Below, piece by piece: positions 23,531 to 34,645 of a stretch of 64,000 bases of DNA. Position 1 is the stretch's first letter. Each line of letters starts with the position of its first letter. The DNA lies in contig OX104117.1 in assembly GCA_944474755.1 (NCBI GenBank), forward strand, positions 66,517,522-66,581,521, given 5' to 3'. Below the pieces are notes generated by a model, which searched no databases, was not told the origin of the DNA, and was given only the letters and a program-made list of their open reading frames with translations. This DNA comes from Limnoperna fortunei. Its lineage: Eukaryota > Mollusca > Bivalvia > Mytilida > Modiolidae. Position numbers and translations under genes: made by a program.

Positions 23531-24311
23531 TATTGATAAGGTTAGGTTTATGATTATTATTTTGTTGAATAGTGTTGTTGATTTTTGCCTGACAATCAGT
23601 AAACAACAGAGCTGATATGCTGATCATATTGTGTTATTATCCACACATGCAAATGGTTTACAGAAATGCTTGGATAAGTTGTCTAGTTTCTGCTTAAGTT
23701 GGGGCTTGTCTGTTAATTTCCACATGCTTCAGTATCAGAAATAATGTTACTAAACGTGTAATTACAATTTATTTTATTCTTTAACTTTTGTAGTTGTAAA
23801 TGTTTTTTATTCGAGTAATGCAAGAGTTATCTTTCCTTAAACAGTCTCCATATGTCAGTGGTAGTTGTAAAATGTATTGTGTTAAAATATATAGTAGGAC
23901 CTCACGGTATCGATCTATTCATTGTATCCATCTATTTATTAATCCACTTATTTTCGTCAACCATAAACAACATAAATAAACAAACTTATCTCGGTTTCCT
24001 TCTTTGTTATATCCACTGATATTACTAGTCTCTCTATCTCGCCAATTCTGATTATCATATTTTATCACGATTTTAAAATTCACATTTTTTCGGCCATGTT
24101 AAAATTAAGTAGATCGATACAACAGGGTTCCTATATATGTTTTATTTTCTCTTTGTGTTTCTAGTCAACTGTTGTAATTGTATACCCAATATGGTATTCT
24201 GCATTCATAACTTGTTCTGTTCTAAATTTTACAACTAATGCACAGCTTACATAAATAATCTGATAATTGATGTAACAGTATGCTGCTCACTTTGGTCTTA
24301 GTTTTGACAAT
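23531..24311. other. Intergenic, no feature supported
   Basis: AT-rich sequence without coding signal, RNA or clear repeat. Confidence 0.4.
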
Positions 24312-24733
24312 GCATCACCAGGTGTAGTTCGAGAATCCACTGCTGTCCAACGCTTTTTATTTTTTTGCATGGGACATCAGAGAGCTCTCCATAAGCAAAA
24401 CAGCGAAATTTGTGACACCGGTCTGTGTCGGCACATTTCATCATGTCAGATTTACTAAAACATTTTCAACCAGTTAATCTATTCACTTCTTTACATATTT
24501 TTCTATCATGTCTATAGGAATATAATCATCATACATTCAATCAAGCTAATTTAAGCACTGGATTAAAGTCACATTGTTGTCACGTGACTTTTTGTTAATG
24601 TAGGAATGTAAGGGTATCGATGGAAATGAGCTTAGAAATGGACTTAAATCCTCTTGATTGATTGAAGACCGGTGTCGCAAAAAAAAACCGTTGGACGGCA
24701 GAGGATTCTCGGACTACACCTGGTGATAAAGCC
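24312..24733. repeat. Foldback element with about 42-bp inverted ends
   Basis: ATCACCAGGTGTAGTTCGAG with ATCCACTGCTGTCCAACG on the left is mirrored by CGTTGGACGGCAGAGGAT with CTCGGACTACACCTGGTGAT on the right. A second inverted block inside (GACACCGGTC at about 24413 and GACCGGTGTC at about 24667) supports a larger stem. It shares sequence with the foldback at 6199-6412 and with the GCGTTGGACGG end at 9842. Confidence 0.65.
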
Positions 24734-24960
24734 GACTTTTGGATTTTGGTTCAGAATGCAAATATTAACATTGAATGTAGAAACAGAAACAAAAGTGACT
24801 ATTATGATGACTGTGGTGTGTGGGATTCGTCTAAAGGAAAAGTTTTTTATCAAGATCATTTACTGAGTGACAATTTCCGTCTGATTTACAAGAAATTAGA
24901 TCAATATTTCTTAAGAGTTGGTCAAAAAGGGAAAAGTGTTTATGTGCATGCATTGTATCT
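24700..24960 (+). pseudogene. ORF fragment, probably transposon-derived
   Basis: The frame reads DKADFWILVQNANINIEC, then DDCGVWDSSKGKVF, then a Lys/Tyr-rich stretch ending in KGKSVYV. Its composition looks coding (balanced polar and aromatic residues), unlike the surrounding AT-rich frames. It overlaps the right arm of the foldback element and ends about 150 bp before the left end of the Mutator-like element. I suspect it is a remnant of an N-terminal transposon ORF from that element class, but I cannot name the family with confidence. No start or end of a gene is evident. Confidence 0.35.
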
Positions 24961-26322
24961 TAATTTGTTGGGTCTTTCATTCGGTTGTAAGAGCTCCCGT
25001 TTGTATTGTCTTTGTATATGTACCGACTACAAATACACACGTGAAATACAATTTACTTTACTTAGCAGTTGGCAGCAGGAAATGTCCAATGTCACATAAC
25101 CCAAGGGAAATAATCGGGTTGGTCTACTGTAAACGAGGAAGTGTGAATAACCGAAACGGTAGAACACATATTGTGTTCATAACTTTTGAACGGGTTAAAA
25201 CATTGAATAAAATTTTTTTTAAATGTATCTGGAAGTTATTTAAAAGTTCTTTACGATGATGTATAGTTTTAACAGGACAATAAAGATGATTAGACCACAG
25301 AGATGGATATAGGGGCCCGTGTAGGAAAATTCGGGTTGGTCTAAAAGCAGGACGGAGAAAAACAGGACGGGAAATTTTCTATATATAAATGGTCATAACT
25401 TTTGAAGTAATAAAGATATTAACAAACCTAAAACTGATTATTAAAGAAGAAATAATAAGCTTTAACTTGATATATAGTTTTTAAAAAAAAAATAATGAGC
25501 TTAAAGGCACAAATTCTTGACAGGACGGGATTTGGTGACATGAAAAATCGACCGAAAATTCATAGGGGACCCATCTTTGACGATAAATAAGTTACATAAA
25601 AACTATTTGCTGTCAAGAAATGTTTATATATTATTCAAGCTTAGATCATACAGATTCTAAAAATATAAAGCTTGATGCATTTTGATAAAGGTAAAGTAGA
25701 AAAATCTTGACAGGACGGGATTTTGTTCTGAATGACACAATGACATTTTTCCTAGATTTCAAAGATTGAGGCCTTGTATCTTTTTAAAAATACATGTCTG
25801 TCAAAAAATGTTTAGTTTCTGCTAAAGCTGAGATCATGTAGTTTACAAAAACATAAAGTTTGAATAAATTAAGTTTCCGTAAAGTGAAAAAATCTTATTG
25901 TAAATAAATTTTAATAAAGTACCTAAAAGTTGACCGGAAGCCTGAAATTTGTGCGAGTGTCACTACATCAAATTTTCACATTGGAACCAAGATTTCTCCT
26001 AAATGCTTCACCCCGGTCAAAAAACTATTAGTGTTTGGCCCAGGTAATTCATTAAGCTTTAAAATGATGTATAGTTTATAAGAAACAAATGAAAGGAAAG
26101 TATAGAAAAGACTGCCGGAAGTAAGTGCGGTAGCAAAAGCTAAAGTTCGAATTTTCAACTTTGAATTATAATATCTCAAATACCTCGTACCCGGTCACAA
26201 TTTGAATAGGGCCTCGTGTTTCCCTCAGCATTACCTATAAAATGATATATAACTTTTAAATTTTGGTGAACGACAAAGTATGTAAAAGTTGACCGGAAGT
26301 GAACCTTGTCGAGGAAAAATTC

Positions 26323-27143
26323 GAGTGTAGGACAAAATCCCCCCCCCCCCCCGGACAAAATTCCTTCCGTGTAATTTCGCATAGTCGGACAAAATCCCCC
26401 TCGTTAAATTTACAATGCGGACAAAATCCCCCCTGTAAAATTTTCAAGGCAGACAAAATCCCTCCCGAATATGATTTTTTAAAATGCACGTTTTTTAAAT
26501 GTTCACACCGTACAGTCTCGTACATATATAGATAAACCTTCAAAAAAGGACCTTATATTTTACTCAAAAATGCCCAGATATTAATTACTTAATAATAATA
26601 ATGGTTTGTCTCATTTGCAGTGCTTAATTGGTGGCTTGTTAATTAATATGTTTATGATCAAACGAATATCGCTTACTTGAGCAAAACATTCTCTATATCT
26701 TATAGAAAATTGAAACGGGTATGGCTTTTACTAATAAGTTAAAATTTAGTAAAATAATGGTATAATTTAGTTCAATAACTTGAATTGTTTTTTTCGGTAA
26801 ATAATAATGAAAGGAATCAAATGGCGCGGTTCCTTTATTAACACATGTCGACATGTCGTACACCACAAACCATATCGACTCGATGCGTTTCAGTGGAAAA
26901 AATAATAACCATGTTTTAATCTTTGTCTCATTCATCATTTCAAGTACCACGTAAAAAACTATAAAACACGATGCACAATACTTATCGATATTACCATAAT
27001 CCGATTCGGGAGGGATTTTGTCCGCCTTGAAAATTTTTCAGGGGGGATTTTGTCCGCCTTGTAAATTTAATGAGGGGGATTTTGTCCGCCTATGCTAAAT
27101 TACACGGAAGGGATTTTGTCCGGGGGGATTTTGTCCGTCCCCC
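26323..27143. mobile_element. MITE inserted in the left arm of the Mutator-like element, 9-bp target duplication
   Basis: GAAAAATTC flanks it on both sides (26314-26322 and 27144-27152), while the uninterrupted right arm has this sequence once near 29186. The ends are inverted over about 145 bp and are built from repeated GGACAAAATCC motifs (five on the left, inverted as GGATTTTGTCC on the right), spaced by short AT-rich segments such as TTACACGGAAGG. No ORF is supported. A 9-bp duplication with repeated motif ends is consistent with a Mutator-related non-autonomous element. Confidence 0.8.
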
Positions 27144-27629
27144 GAAAAATTCATCAAACTTAACAGATTTCTTCTAATTAAAGTGTGTACACAGGTAAAA
27201 TTGAATGGTATCGTATAATTAAATTACCATATGGGTTATAATTAACGTCATATATGATAATATAGAGAATTTTTTAAATTAAGTTTAAATTAATGTTATT
27301 ACTCTTATGACAATAGAGATATTTTGTTTGTATTGGGACACTAAAGGACTTCAATGGTCGAACTTGATATCCAAATAAACACCTTTTTTTTCTAAAAAAT
27401 GCGATATGGTTTAATATACTTTGATCATTTAGCTTGGTGTATGTAGGTTTATGTCTTAAAAAAATATCATGTAAGCTAAGTGCGTTTGAGTCTGTATCTA
27501 TATAAGCCGTCCTGACGATTTTTCAACAAAACACTATTTTATAGTGCCATTGACTAGTGCTACGTTTTTGTTTGACTTAACTTGTTTCTTAAATGGACTT
27601 TTTTGTTTTAGTGCTATTTTAGGTACAGA

Positions 27630-27788
27630 ATGTCTTCCAGAGTTTTAATTGCTGGCCATTCCCAGGTCAAATATTTCAACCAGTATATAAAACTTGCTAA
27701 TATTGATGTAGTTTCATTTTCAGGTAACCGCATCGCATTTAAAATGTTAAAGGCAGACAGTGAAGAACAATTTTTGGAAATAGAATAA
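27630..27788 (+). pseudogene. SGNH/GDSL-like N-terminal fragment in the Mutator-like element
   Basis: It runs from ATG at 27630 to TAA at 27788, 52 codons. It starts MSSRVLIAGHSQVKYF and continues to VSFSGNRIA. The block VLIAGHSQ resembles the first conserved block of SGNH hydrolases (usually GDS, here GHS), and FSGNRI follows at the spacing expected for an early strand of that fold. The rest of a hydrolase domain is missing, so it is truncated. It sits upstream of the transposase remnant on the same strand, inside the inverted arms. The family assignment is tentative. Confidence 0.4.
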
Positions 27789-27792
27789 AATC

Positions 27793-28801
27793 TAACTGCT
27801 AATTGGTTCCCTATAGTACTTGAACATTATACTAAATTTGATAAATCGGCAATTCAAAATCATTCTGGAAAATGCATCATAGATAAATATCCAGGCATGT
27901 TCGACCCTTATTCAGGTATAACAAATTCTTGCAGAAAGCATGAATGCTGTTTTAAAAAGAGAAATCGATTGGAAAGAGTTACCGGTAGATCTTTTGGTTT
28001 TGGGGTTTTATTATATTAAATTTTAAGAGGCCGTTCAGGTTTGGGAAATTATCATTTGAAATCAGAGTTTCGTAGGGCTTTTATTCCCCCTTCAGATATG
28101 ATTCTACAAAAAAAAATCGTTTGTCCAGATGATGTTATAGAATATTTAAAAAATGAAAATCTTTAAAAAATAATTTGCAAGATGACACGTCTGAAACATC
28201 AAAGATTATTAAACAAACAGATGAACATGCCGAAATAACAAATGAAATATAGGTGTCAAAAATGATAATCCTTAAATTACGGATGACATAATTGTAGACA
28301 AAACACCTGTGGTTGAACTACCTGTCTTTAATTCTGATTCTAGTCAACAAAGTTTGGCACGGTTTATTGTCGACAATAATTTAATAACTTTAGTTCCACA
28401 GCAAGGGGCTTTTTTTGTTCAAGGCAGAAAAGCTAAATATTGTGTTTACTTTTCCAGAAGAAACTTGCCAGTGCGAGGTTACAACTATCTGTTTTATTTT
28501 AGCAGCAAAATTAAGTATAGGTTTACAACCAATTCAAAGGAATAAAATTATAAGTTTAAGAGCAGTATCAAAAAATAATAAGAAAAAAATTGATTTAATT
28601 TGTTGTTTAGAAAAGGGACATTTTAATAAATTTCCGAAATATTTAGTTGGCTTTGCTCCAAAAAGAATTTTGGCTAATAAACACACGATCAGTATGTCTT
28701 GTAAATGTGGGCTCCCCGATACCATAGAAAATATGATAGGTTGTGAAGGGAAAAATGCTAAGGGGAAAATCTGTGATGTCTGGAAACAAAAGTTGTGCTA
28801 A
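27793..28801 (+). pseudogene. Mutator-like transposase C-terminus with SWIM-like and second Cys-rich motifs, frameshifted
   Basis: Plus-strand frames give NWFPIVLEHYTKFD, then ILAESMNAVLKREIDWKELP and VDLLVLGFYYIKF. The pattern (N-S/A-E-S-x-N-x-x-L-K, then W) is characteristic of the region after the DDE core in Mutator-like transposases. After a gap, 28309-28450 encodes a linker ending GRKAKYCV, and a frameshift leads into TFPEETCQC...ICFILAAKLSIG, which aligns with a SWIM zinc finger (CxC..CxH) except that the His is missing. A second Cys cluster (SCKCGLPD...GCEGKN) recalls a PHD-like finger. Several stops and frameshifts show it is dead. The DDE core itself is not present. Confidence 0.6.
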
Positions 28802-29765
28802 CTCTGAAATGGTAGGCAAAATTTGGCTATGTGAAAAACATTAACCTAATGGCTAAGTATTTTAAGTAAAATAGAAAAGTTAACAGTTCCTATATTTAAA
28901 AATAACAATAATTTTGTGTGTAAAAATAAAAACTAAAATATTTATTTAAAAAAAAAATAATAAAAAATAAAAAAAATTTTTAAAAAAATCACTCGACACG
29001 CAGTGCTACCTCCTAGTTGGTTCGAGTGGGGAAACGCCATATACATTATGGTAGGCTAAAGGCACTGCACATAATCCATTTCATATATAACGTTAATTAT
29101 AACCCATATGGTAATTTAATTATACGATACCAATCAATTTTACCTGTGTACACATTTTAATTAGGAGAAATCTGTTAAGTTTGATGAATTTTTCCTCGAC
29201 AAAGATCACTTCCGGTCAATTTTTACATACTTTATCGTTGACCAAAATTTAAAAGTTATATATCATTTTATAGCAAATGCTGAGGGGAACACGAGGCCCT
29301 ATTGTGACCGGGTTATGAGGTCTTTGAGATATTATAGTTCAAAGTTGAAAATTCGAACTTTTGCTTTTGCTACCGCACTTACTTCCGGCGGTCTTTTCTA
29401 TACTTTCCTTTCATTTGTTTCTTATAAACTATACATCATTTTAAAGCTAAATGAATTACCTGGGCCAAACACTAATAGTTTTTTGACCGGGGTGAAGCAT
29501 TTAGGAGAAATCATGGTTCCAATGTGAAAATTTGATGTAGTGACACTCGCACAAATTTCACTTCCGGTCAACTTTTAGGTACTTTATTAAAAATTATTTA
29601 CAATAAACTATATATCATCATAAAGATCTTTTAAATATCTCCCAGAGGCACTTTTAATTTTTATTTTATGTCAAGCCGTTAAAAAGTTATGAACAAAAAT
29701 ATGTGTTTTTATACTACCGGCTTTTCCACTTCCGCGTTTTAGACCCTCCCGTAACAATTTATGCT

Positions 29766-31670
29766 GAAGTTTAATAGAAAAAGAATCGAAGATGCAGACG
29801 AGTATTCCTGAAACGGTTATTCAAGGACAGACAAAACCATAGTTATACAAACAACCAAGAATGGAAACCAAAACAAATTGAGCAACACAAAAACACTAAA
29901 AACCGGGGCTGAGTCCAGCTTCTCCGGAAGGGTAAGTAACTCCTGCATTACGCTGGCACCTGTCATATCACTTGGGTTGAAATCCGGTAAATAACGGCAA
30001 TATCGCAGGCAAAAAATTTACGCGTTCCTTTAAATCGACCTTGACATGTAATATTTTATTCTATAAAGGACTGTATATACCTTTTCTGAATTATAAATGG
30101 CTTATGACAAATTAAACGAGACAAAAATCATTTACATATGTAAAAATAAGTTATTTTAATATTGAATTTCAAAGAAACAAAATCAAAGTGATATTATATC
30201 AAGAGATGCTAAACTGCTAAACACTGGCTATTAAAAACGATGAAAATAGCACTTTTTAACAGCAAAGATGCATCTCTCTCCTCGTACTCGTATGTGGTTA
30301 TAGACTCCTAAACTGACAAGTGCGCAGACAAAACGATACTCCTTAATTCGAAGCAGGGATATAAATGTCGCATCTTTATTTATAACCACTTAGGCATACT
30401 CATTAATATTATTGAACTGCTATCCATAATCATTTCCATTAAGCTTTTTCAAACGCTTTATGCAATCTTTATGTGTGCAGAGAAATCCCGCCGTCTTGTT
30501 ACCTCTAGAAAGCCCCGGTTTGTCCTACAGTGTCACTTCTATGAATATGCAGCATGGTCAAACCACACGATCTAATTTTACAACTACAATAGCCTACGGG
30601 CAAAGCGAAAAAGGTAGAAATAGTTTTTTAATGTTTGGGTAGAAAGGTGTACATTTTTGAGCTTCGTCTAGTGTGCACTTGAGTACTATGTCTACTGTTG
30701 TGCATGCAGATATTGGTTTTTCATCATTCCACTTCCTGTGAGCAGGGATGTCCTTTCCGTATTCGGTGGAAATACACTAGCACCAACAATATTGTCAGTA
30801 AATTTATGAAATTACGCAGCAACAAATACAATACATCAAGCATTGGTGAGATGATCATGCACGAGAAACTCGGCCAACTTGATTGCAAAAAAGCGTATAT
30901 AGTATGAACGAATGCTTGTAAATGTGATAACATATATATATGTATATCATATATATCAAATACACCCTGTCATTAACGTTATTGCTGAAATCTTTTAGTT
31001 TGAACCGCTATTACTATAGTCTACATGTAATTTTTACTGTTCTATATTATATGTCTACATGTCTCAATGCATCCTTGGTCTCCATATCAAGGCGAAAATT
31101 GTAATCTCCCCTCCCTGTATTTTATACATAAACTTCACAAAAATAAATACAGAGTTTTATAGCAGGATCGTCTAACTGTACCATCAAACCTCTATCGCAA
31201 CTACTGACCAATATTTTAAAACAGCAATAGAAACGGGGATTCAAAACTAGTTACACTCGCTACTCCAGGAGTGGGTATCAATGAATTGTGGATAAAAAAA
31301 ATCCAGAAGACATGTTAAGGTATGTATAATATATCGATTTCATCAATACAATCCACAGAATCATGTAAAAAGTGTACCTTTTCTAGGTCTCTATTGAAAT
31401 AATACATGTCAGAATTCTTAAAACTTCTATATTGGGTTTTTGCATTCTGATGTCTTTGGTGTATTACCTTTTACAAATGTTGATATTAAATGGTGACAGT
31501 CGCTAACACCAGTGTTAAAATTCAGTGGCCCGAAACACAGTTAAGGCCTCTTTGTTAAGATTTCATCTACCAAAGAAGGTAATGTAGGACTTTTTACAAT
31601 ATCAGTCGCCTAGACCATGTAGACCTTTCCCTTTCTTCAAGTTTCACAACTTATAAACCAAATTTACCTG
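29766..31670. other. Intergenic, no gene supported
   Basis: ORFs of 60-70 codons occur near 30460-30930 on both strands but overlap and lack domains. A short (AT) microsatellite lies at about 30930-30960. Confidence 0.4.
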
Positions 31671-31805
31671 TGACACGACTTACCGGAATCCATCTATTTT
31701 ACCGGAATCCACTTCAAAAATTTTTGCTTAATCACATTAATTTTCATTATTTTGTTTATTTAGAAAAAGTACAGAGGTGAGAGGTAAACGTTCAAATAAC
31801 GAAAT
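31671..31805 (+). repeat. Inverted repeat arm, partner at 46890-47038
   Basis: GTGACACGACTTACCGGAAT, ATCCACTTCAAAA, TTTGCTTAATCACATTAAT and ACGTTCAAAT follow in the same order, on the opposite strand, at 46890-47038. Identity is moderate. The pair encloses 15 kb, including the CACTG element. It may be two copies of one MITE or the ends of one large element. Confidence 0.5.
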
Positions 31806-31976
31806 TAGATAATTCAAAGAAAGTCGCTGTATACGATGAGAACGCAGAGAATCTAATATGTTAATACATTTATATATGTGACATGATATACAAATGTAAA
31901 TGTATAAACATATTAGATTCTCTGCGTTCTCATCGTATACAGCGACTTTCTTTGATTTATCTAATTTCGTTATTTG
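31793..31976. repeat. Hairpin with about 78-bp near-perfect arms
   Basis: The left arm from CAAATAACGAAATTAGAT through GAGAACGCAGAG to AATCTAATATGTT is mirrored on the right with only two or three mismatches, around a loop of about 25 nt (31873-31898). Such identity implies a recent origin or gene conversion. No ORF is present. Confidence 0.85.
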
Positions 31977-32479
31977 CTTTGCGGGGTGTCAATTAACACC
32001 TGATAGACAAACTTCTGGCACGTGCTTCGTATCCATGGGAGTTTGATCCATGTACGTTTTCTTGCATGCAGTACGCAATACCGGTAGATTATAAAGCAAA
32101 TAAAATTTTGTAAATTATTTACATTGAAAATTGTAACAATGTAGCGCACGTTATTGGGGCCTCTAAACGTAACGTCATTTGAGCATTTTTGACGTACGTT
32201 AAATTACGTCGTGCACCTTAAAACAAGAGGGTTTTATATCTAGATTTGTATGTGTATGTCTACAATAAATAACCATTTTATGCTCAAATTGTATTTAAAT
32301 TCGCACAGATACGTTTTGCGCATTAATATTTTCCTTACCGAATACATTTAGAAAACTTTTAAAAATTTTTTTAAAAGAAACTTTGTTTATAATAGCTTCG
32401 TTTTAAAAAATGTCGCGCTTTCGAAATATAGACATAGATAAACTCGTGTAAATCTGACAAAAATATATGTTGTACTGTG
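31977..32479. other. Intergenic, no feature seen
   Basis: AT-rich non-coding sequence between the hairpin and the direct repeat. Confidence 0.4.
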
Positions 32480-33127
32480 TTCGGGGATATAACTAAAAAA
32501 TTTCATTCCAGCGCCAGTGCCGGTCCACGGATACTGATGAGACTCCATGGTCTCATCCTCTGATGGAGACCACCTTTGGTCCCATTCCCAGGAGATCCCT
32601 TGCAGACCTTGCACACTCTGGCTGCAGATGAGACTATCTCTTGTCTCATCCCCTGATGGAGAACCCTCGCTCCATATCCCCTCTTACTGGCGTATTGTCG
32701 GGCAAGGTGGGTTCTTCCTCTCACTGAAGGACTGTAACTTGACTTGCTCTGGCAGGAAATAAAAATTTGTTGTTGAAAGCTGAGTGTTTCCCTAGGGCCA
32801 AATATTCATATATTTTACAATAAATAATAAATATATATATATATATATATAGATCTTTGTCTGCTTATACCAGAACACTCCCAGGACTATTAATGGGTTA
32901 TGGCTTTACACACAGTTCCTTCACCCAATTTGACTTTATTGCATAAAGTTAACAAGGACCAAATGTTCCATTTTATCTGGGACTAGTATAACTAATTGAT
33001 TTATAGGTTCCTGATTTTATTCATGGGAGTTTTAAAACCTTGACACACAATAGAACAAACACTTTACATAACACATATAACAATTATAAATGCTATTATG
33101 GTAATACTAATTGCAAAGTTGGTATAA
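32480..33127 (+). repeat. Long direct repeat H, copy 1
   Basis: About 648 bp, matched by 42557-43155 in the same orientation with roughly ten substitutions, a different (AT)n length and one 44-bp indel. It contains two short GATGAGAC...GTCTCATC hairpins and an (AT)n tract at about 32829. The open frames on both strands are present in both copies but have no recognisable domain. It is probably an interspersed repeat. It lacks TG...CA ends and retroviral genes lie nowhere between the copies, so an LTR pair is unlikely. Confidence 0.75.
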
Positions 33128-33309
33128 ATAGTTACTTATATGAAATATATGTTATGTTTATACAAACAGCAATTAATGCACTTGTGGTCAAATCAGTACT
33201 AATTTTCCAGATCATATACCATCTAGATAGTGAAATTATCCCACAGGGATTAATCCCCACATTTGACATCTATACACTGCAAATATCCCGGACGCCTGAC
33301 GCGTCCGGA

Positions 33310-33450
33310 CGCGTTCCATTTCTGAACACTGTGTGTTCAAATTTGAACATTAACGTTCAAACTTGAACACATCAGTTAAAAAGGGAACACTATGTGTTCA
33401 TGTTCTTAACACCAATGTTCAACAATAATGTGTTCAAACATAACACACAT
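33310..33450. repeat. Left cluster of GAACAC/GTGTTC motifs
   Basis: GAACACTGTGTGTTC, TTTGAACATTAACGTTCAAA, TTGAACACATC, GGGAACACTATGTGTTC and AATGTGTTCAAAC follow within 140 bp, several as palindromes. The matching right cluster is at 41690-42085. The likely role, inferred, is protein binding sites at the element's end. Confidence 0.7.
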
Positions 33451-33969
33451 TCCTTGAGAAAACGTGGTTTGTGTGTATTTTAATTCGTGTCGATCTTTTT
33501 TGTTGTATCTTTTAACTGTTTGATTTGTGATATCATAAAGCTTAAAAAGTCTTATTTAGTTTACAAATGGTTTGAGTTTTTTTTTAAGATCGAAAAAATA
33601 ACATAAATATCGGGTTCATGTAGCACCCGAAGTTTCTTGTAAGTTATGATATTTCTTAGTTCTTTTTTCTTTTGTCTCGCTAATATATGAAAAAAATGGG
33701 TTGAAAGTATTTCTATCAATTTTCGTATAACAAAGTTTCCATGTGTTCATAACTGGAACATTCGCGCAGTGTTCAAAACACCCGCGCTCCTTTAACACGT
33801 GACATGCATTTTCATTTATTACGCATGTGCAATCGCCACCGGAAGTCTGTAATTTTGGCGGTGTTTTTCAATGTTTTGAAGAGGAAAAAGACAAATTTAT
33901 CAAAGTTTACACGTATGTTTAATGATTATAATGACTTTATAATGTAAAAACTCATCTGTAAAACGAAAC

Positions 33970-34620
33970 ATGGAAGGAGAAAAGTTTTTTTGTAGCTTGT
34001 GTTGCTTTTATTCTGACAATTTTAACGAATTCAGCAAACACTTCGTCAGAAATCACAAAAATGACCCAAACTTTGCGGTTTCATGTGCAGTAGGTTCGTG
34101 TGAGTTTACAACACGCAATTGGGGTTCCTTTAAAGTGCACGTTCATAGAAAACATAAAATATCTGATGACCCTGATGAAAATAATGTACACGAACCCATG
34201 AATGTTGAACCAATTGAATGTGTACCCTTTAATGATAGAGATAATTTAGGGCATTACAACTCCTTGTATGCAATGTCATTAGAGGCCAAATACAATCTTA
34301 CACAAACTGCTATTGATCATGTGATATCCAGTACATGCACTCTTCTTGATGCACAGCTCGATTATTTCAAAAGACAACTAAAAACTGAATTAGAATCAAG
34401 AAACATAGCAACTGATGTTGTTAATAGCATTGATATGAGTCACATGTTGAATGATTTTGATAGCTCTGCTAAAAGATACAATTTTTATGAAAAGTGTTCA
34501 GGCCTTCCTTATGTAAAACCAGAGGATGTAGCTCTTGGGGAGAAACATGTCATAAAAACCCAATGTGATGTTATAAACTTACTAAGCCAGTTTCAATCAA
34601 AATCAGATCAAAATATATAA
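33970..34620 (+). CDS. C2H2 zinc-finger protein, N-terminal part, inside the CACTG element
   Basis: The ATG at 33970 has a strong context (AAACATGG). The frame runs 216 codons to TAA at 34618. Two fingers are at the N-terminus: C8-x2-C11-x12-H24-x4-H29 and C39-x4-C44-x12-H57-x4-H62, followed by an acidic stretch and a helical region ending RYNFYEKCSGLPYVKPEDV. This layout resembles the multi-copy fish proteins that begin with two C2H2 fingers and continue for hundreds of residues, so the copy here looks truncated. The last 56 nt may be spliced out: a GT at 34565 has the right phase to join the acceptor at 34645, which would fuse it to the SAMD3-like exons. The donor is weak, so a separate short ORF remains possible. 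DNA binding is inferred from the fingers. No catalytic motif is seen. Confidence 0.65.
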   Translation: MEGEKFFCSLCCFYSDNFNEFSKHFVRNHKNDPNFAVSCAVGSCEFTTRNWGSFKVHVHRKHKISDDPDENNVHEPMNVEPIECVPFNDRDNLGHYNSLYAMSLEAKYNLTQTAIDHVISSTCTLLDAQLDYFKRQLKTELESRNIATDVVNSIDMSHMLNDFDSSAKRYNFYEKCSGLPYVKPEDVALGEKHVIKTQCDVINLLSQFQSKSDQNI

Positions 34621-34645
34621 ATATGTCGTTTTTTCTATATTTCAG

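Larger units (their letters stand above)
25110..29765 (+). mobile_element. Decayed Mutator-like element with long inverted ends
   Basis: The right arm (29085-29765) is repeated inverted on the left in two pieces, 25110-26322 and 27144-27260, separated by a younger MITE. The left arm also contains an extra 0.6-kb block (about 25275-25890) absent from the right arm. Landmarks of the arms are GACCGGAAGT, AACACGAGGCCC / GGGCCTCGTGTT and ATTACCTGGGCCAAACACTA with its reverse. Arms exceed 600 bp once insertions are removed, as in many Mutator-like elements. The interior holds an SGNH-like ORF fragment and a broken transposase C-terminus on the plus strand. Outer ends (around GGTCTA / TAGACC) are approximate and no target duplication was confirmed. 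Confidence 0.65.

Noticed and set aside
25976..26179. Paired small ORFs at 25976-26179 and 29315-29527 as a conserved protein
   Set aside because: They are the two inverted arms of the Mutator-like element. Similarity follows the DNA repeat and one shows no coding context.
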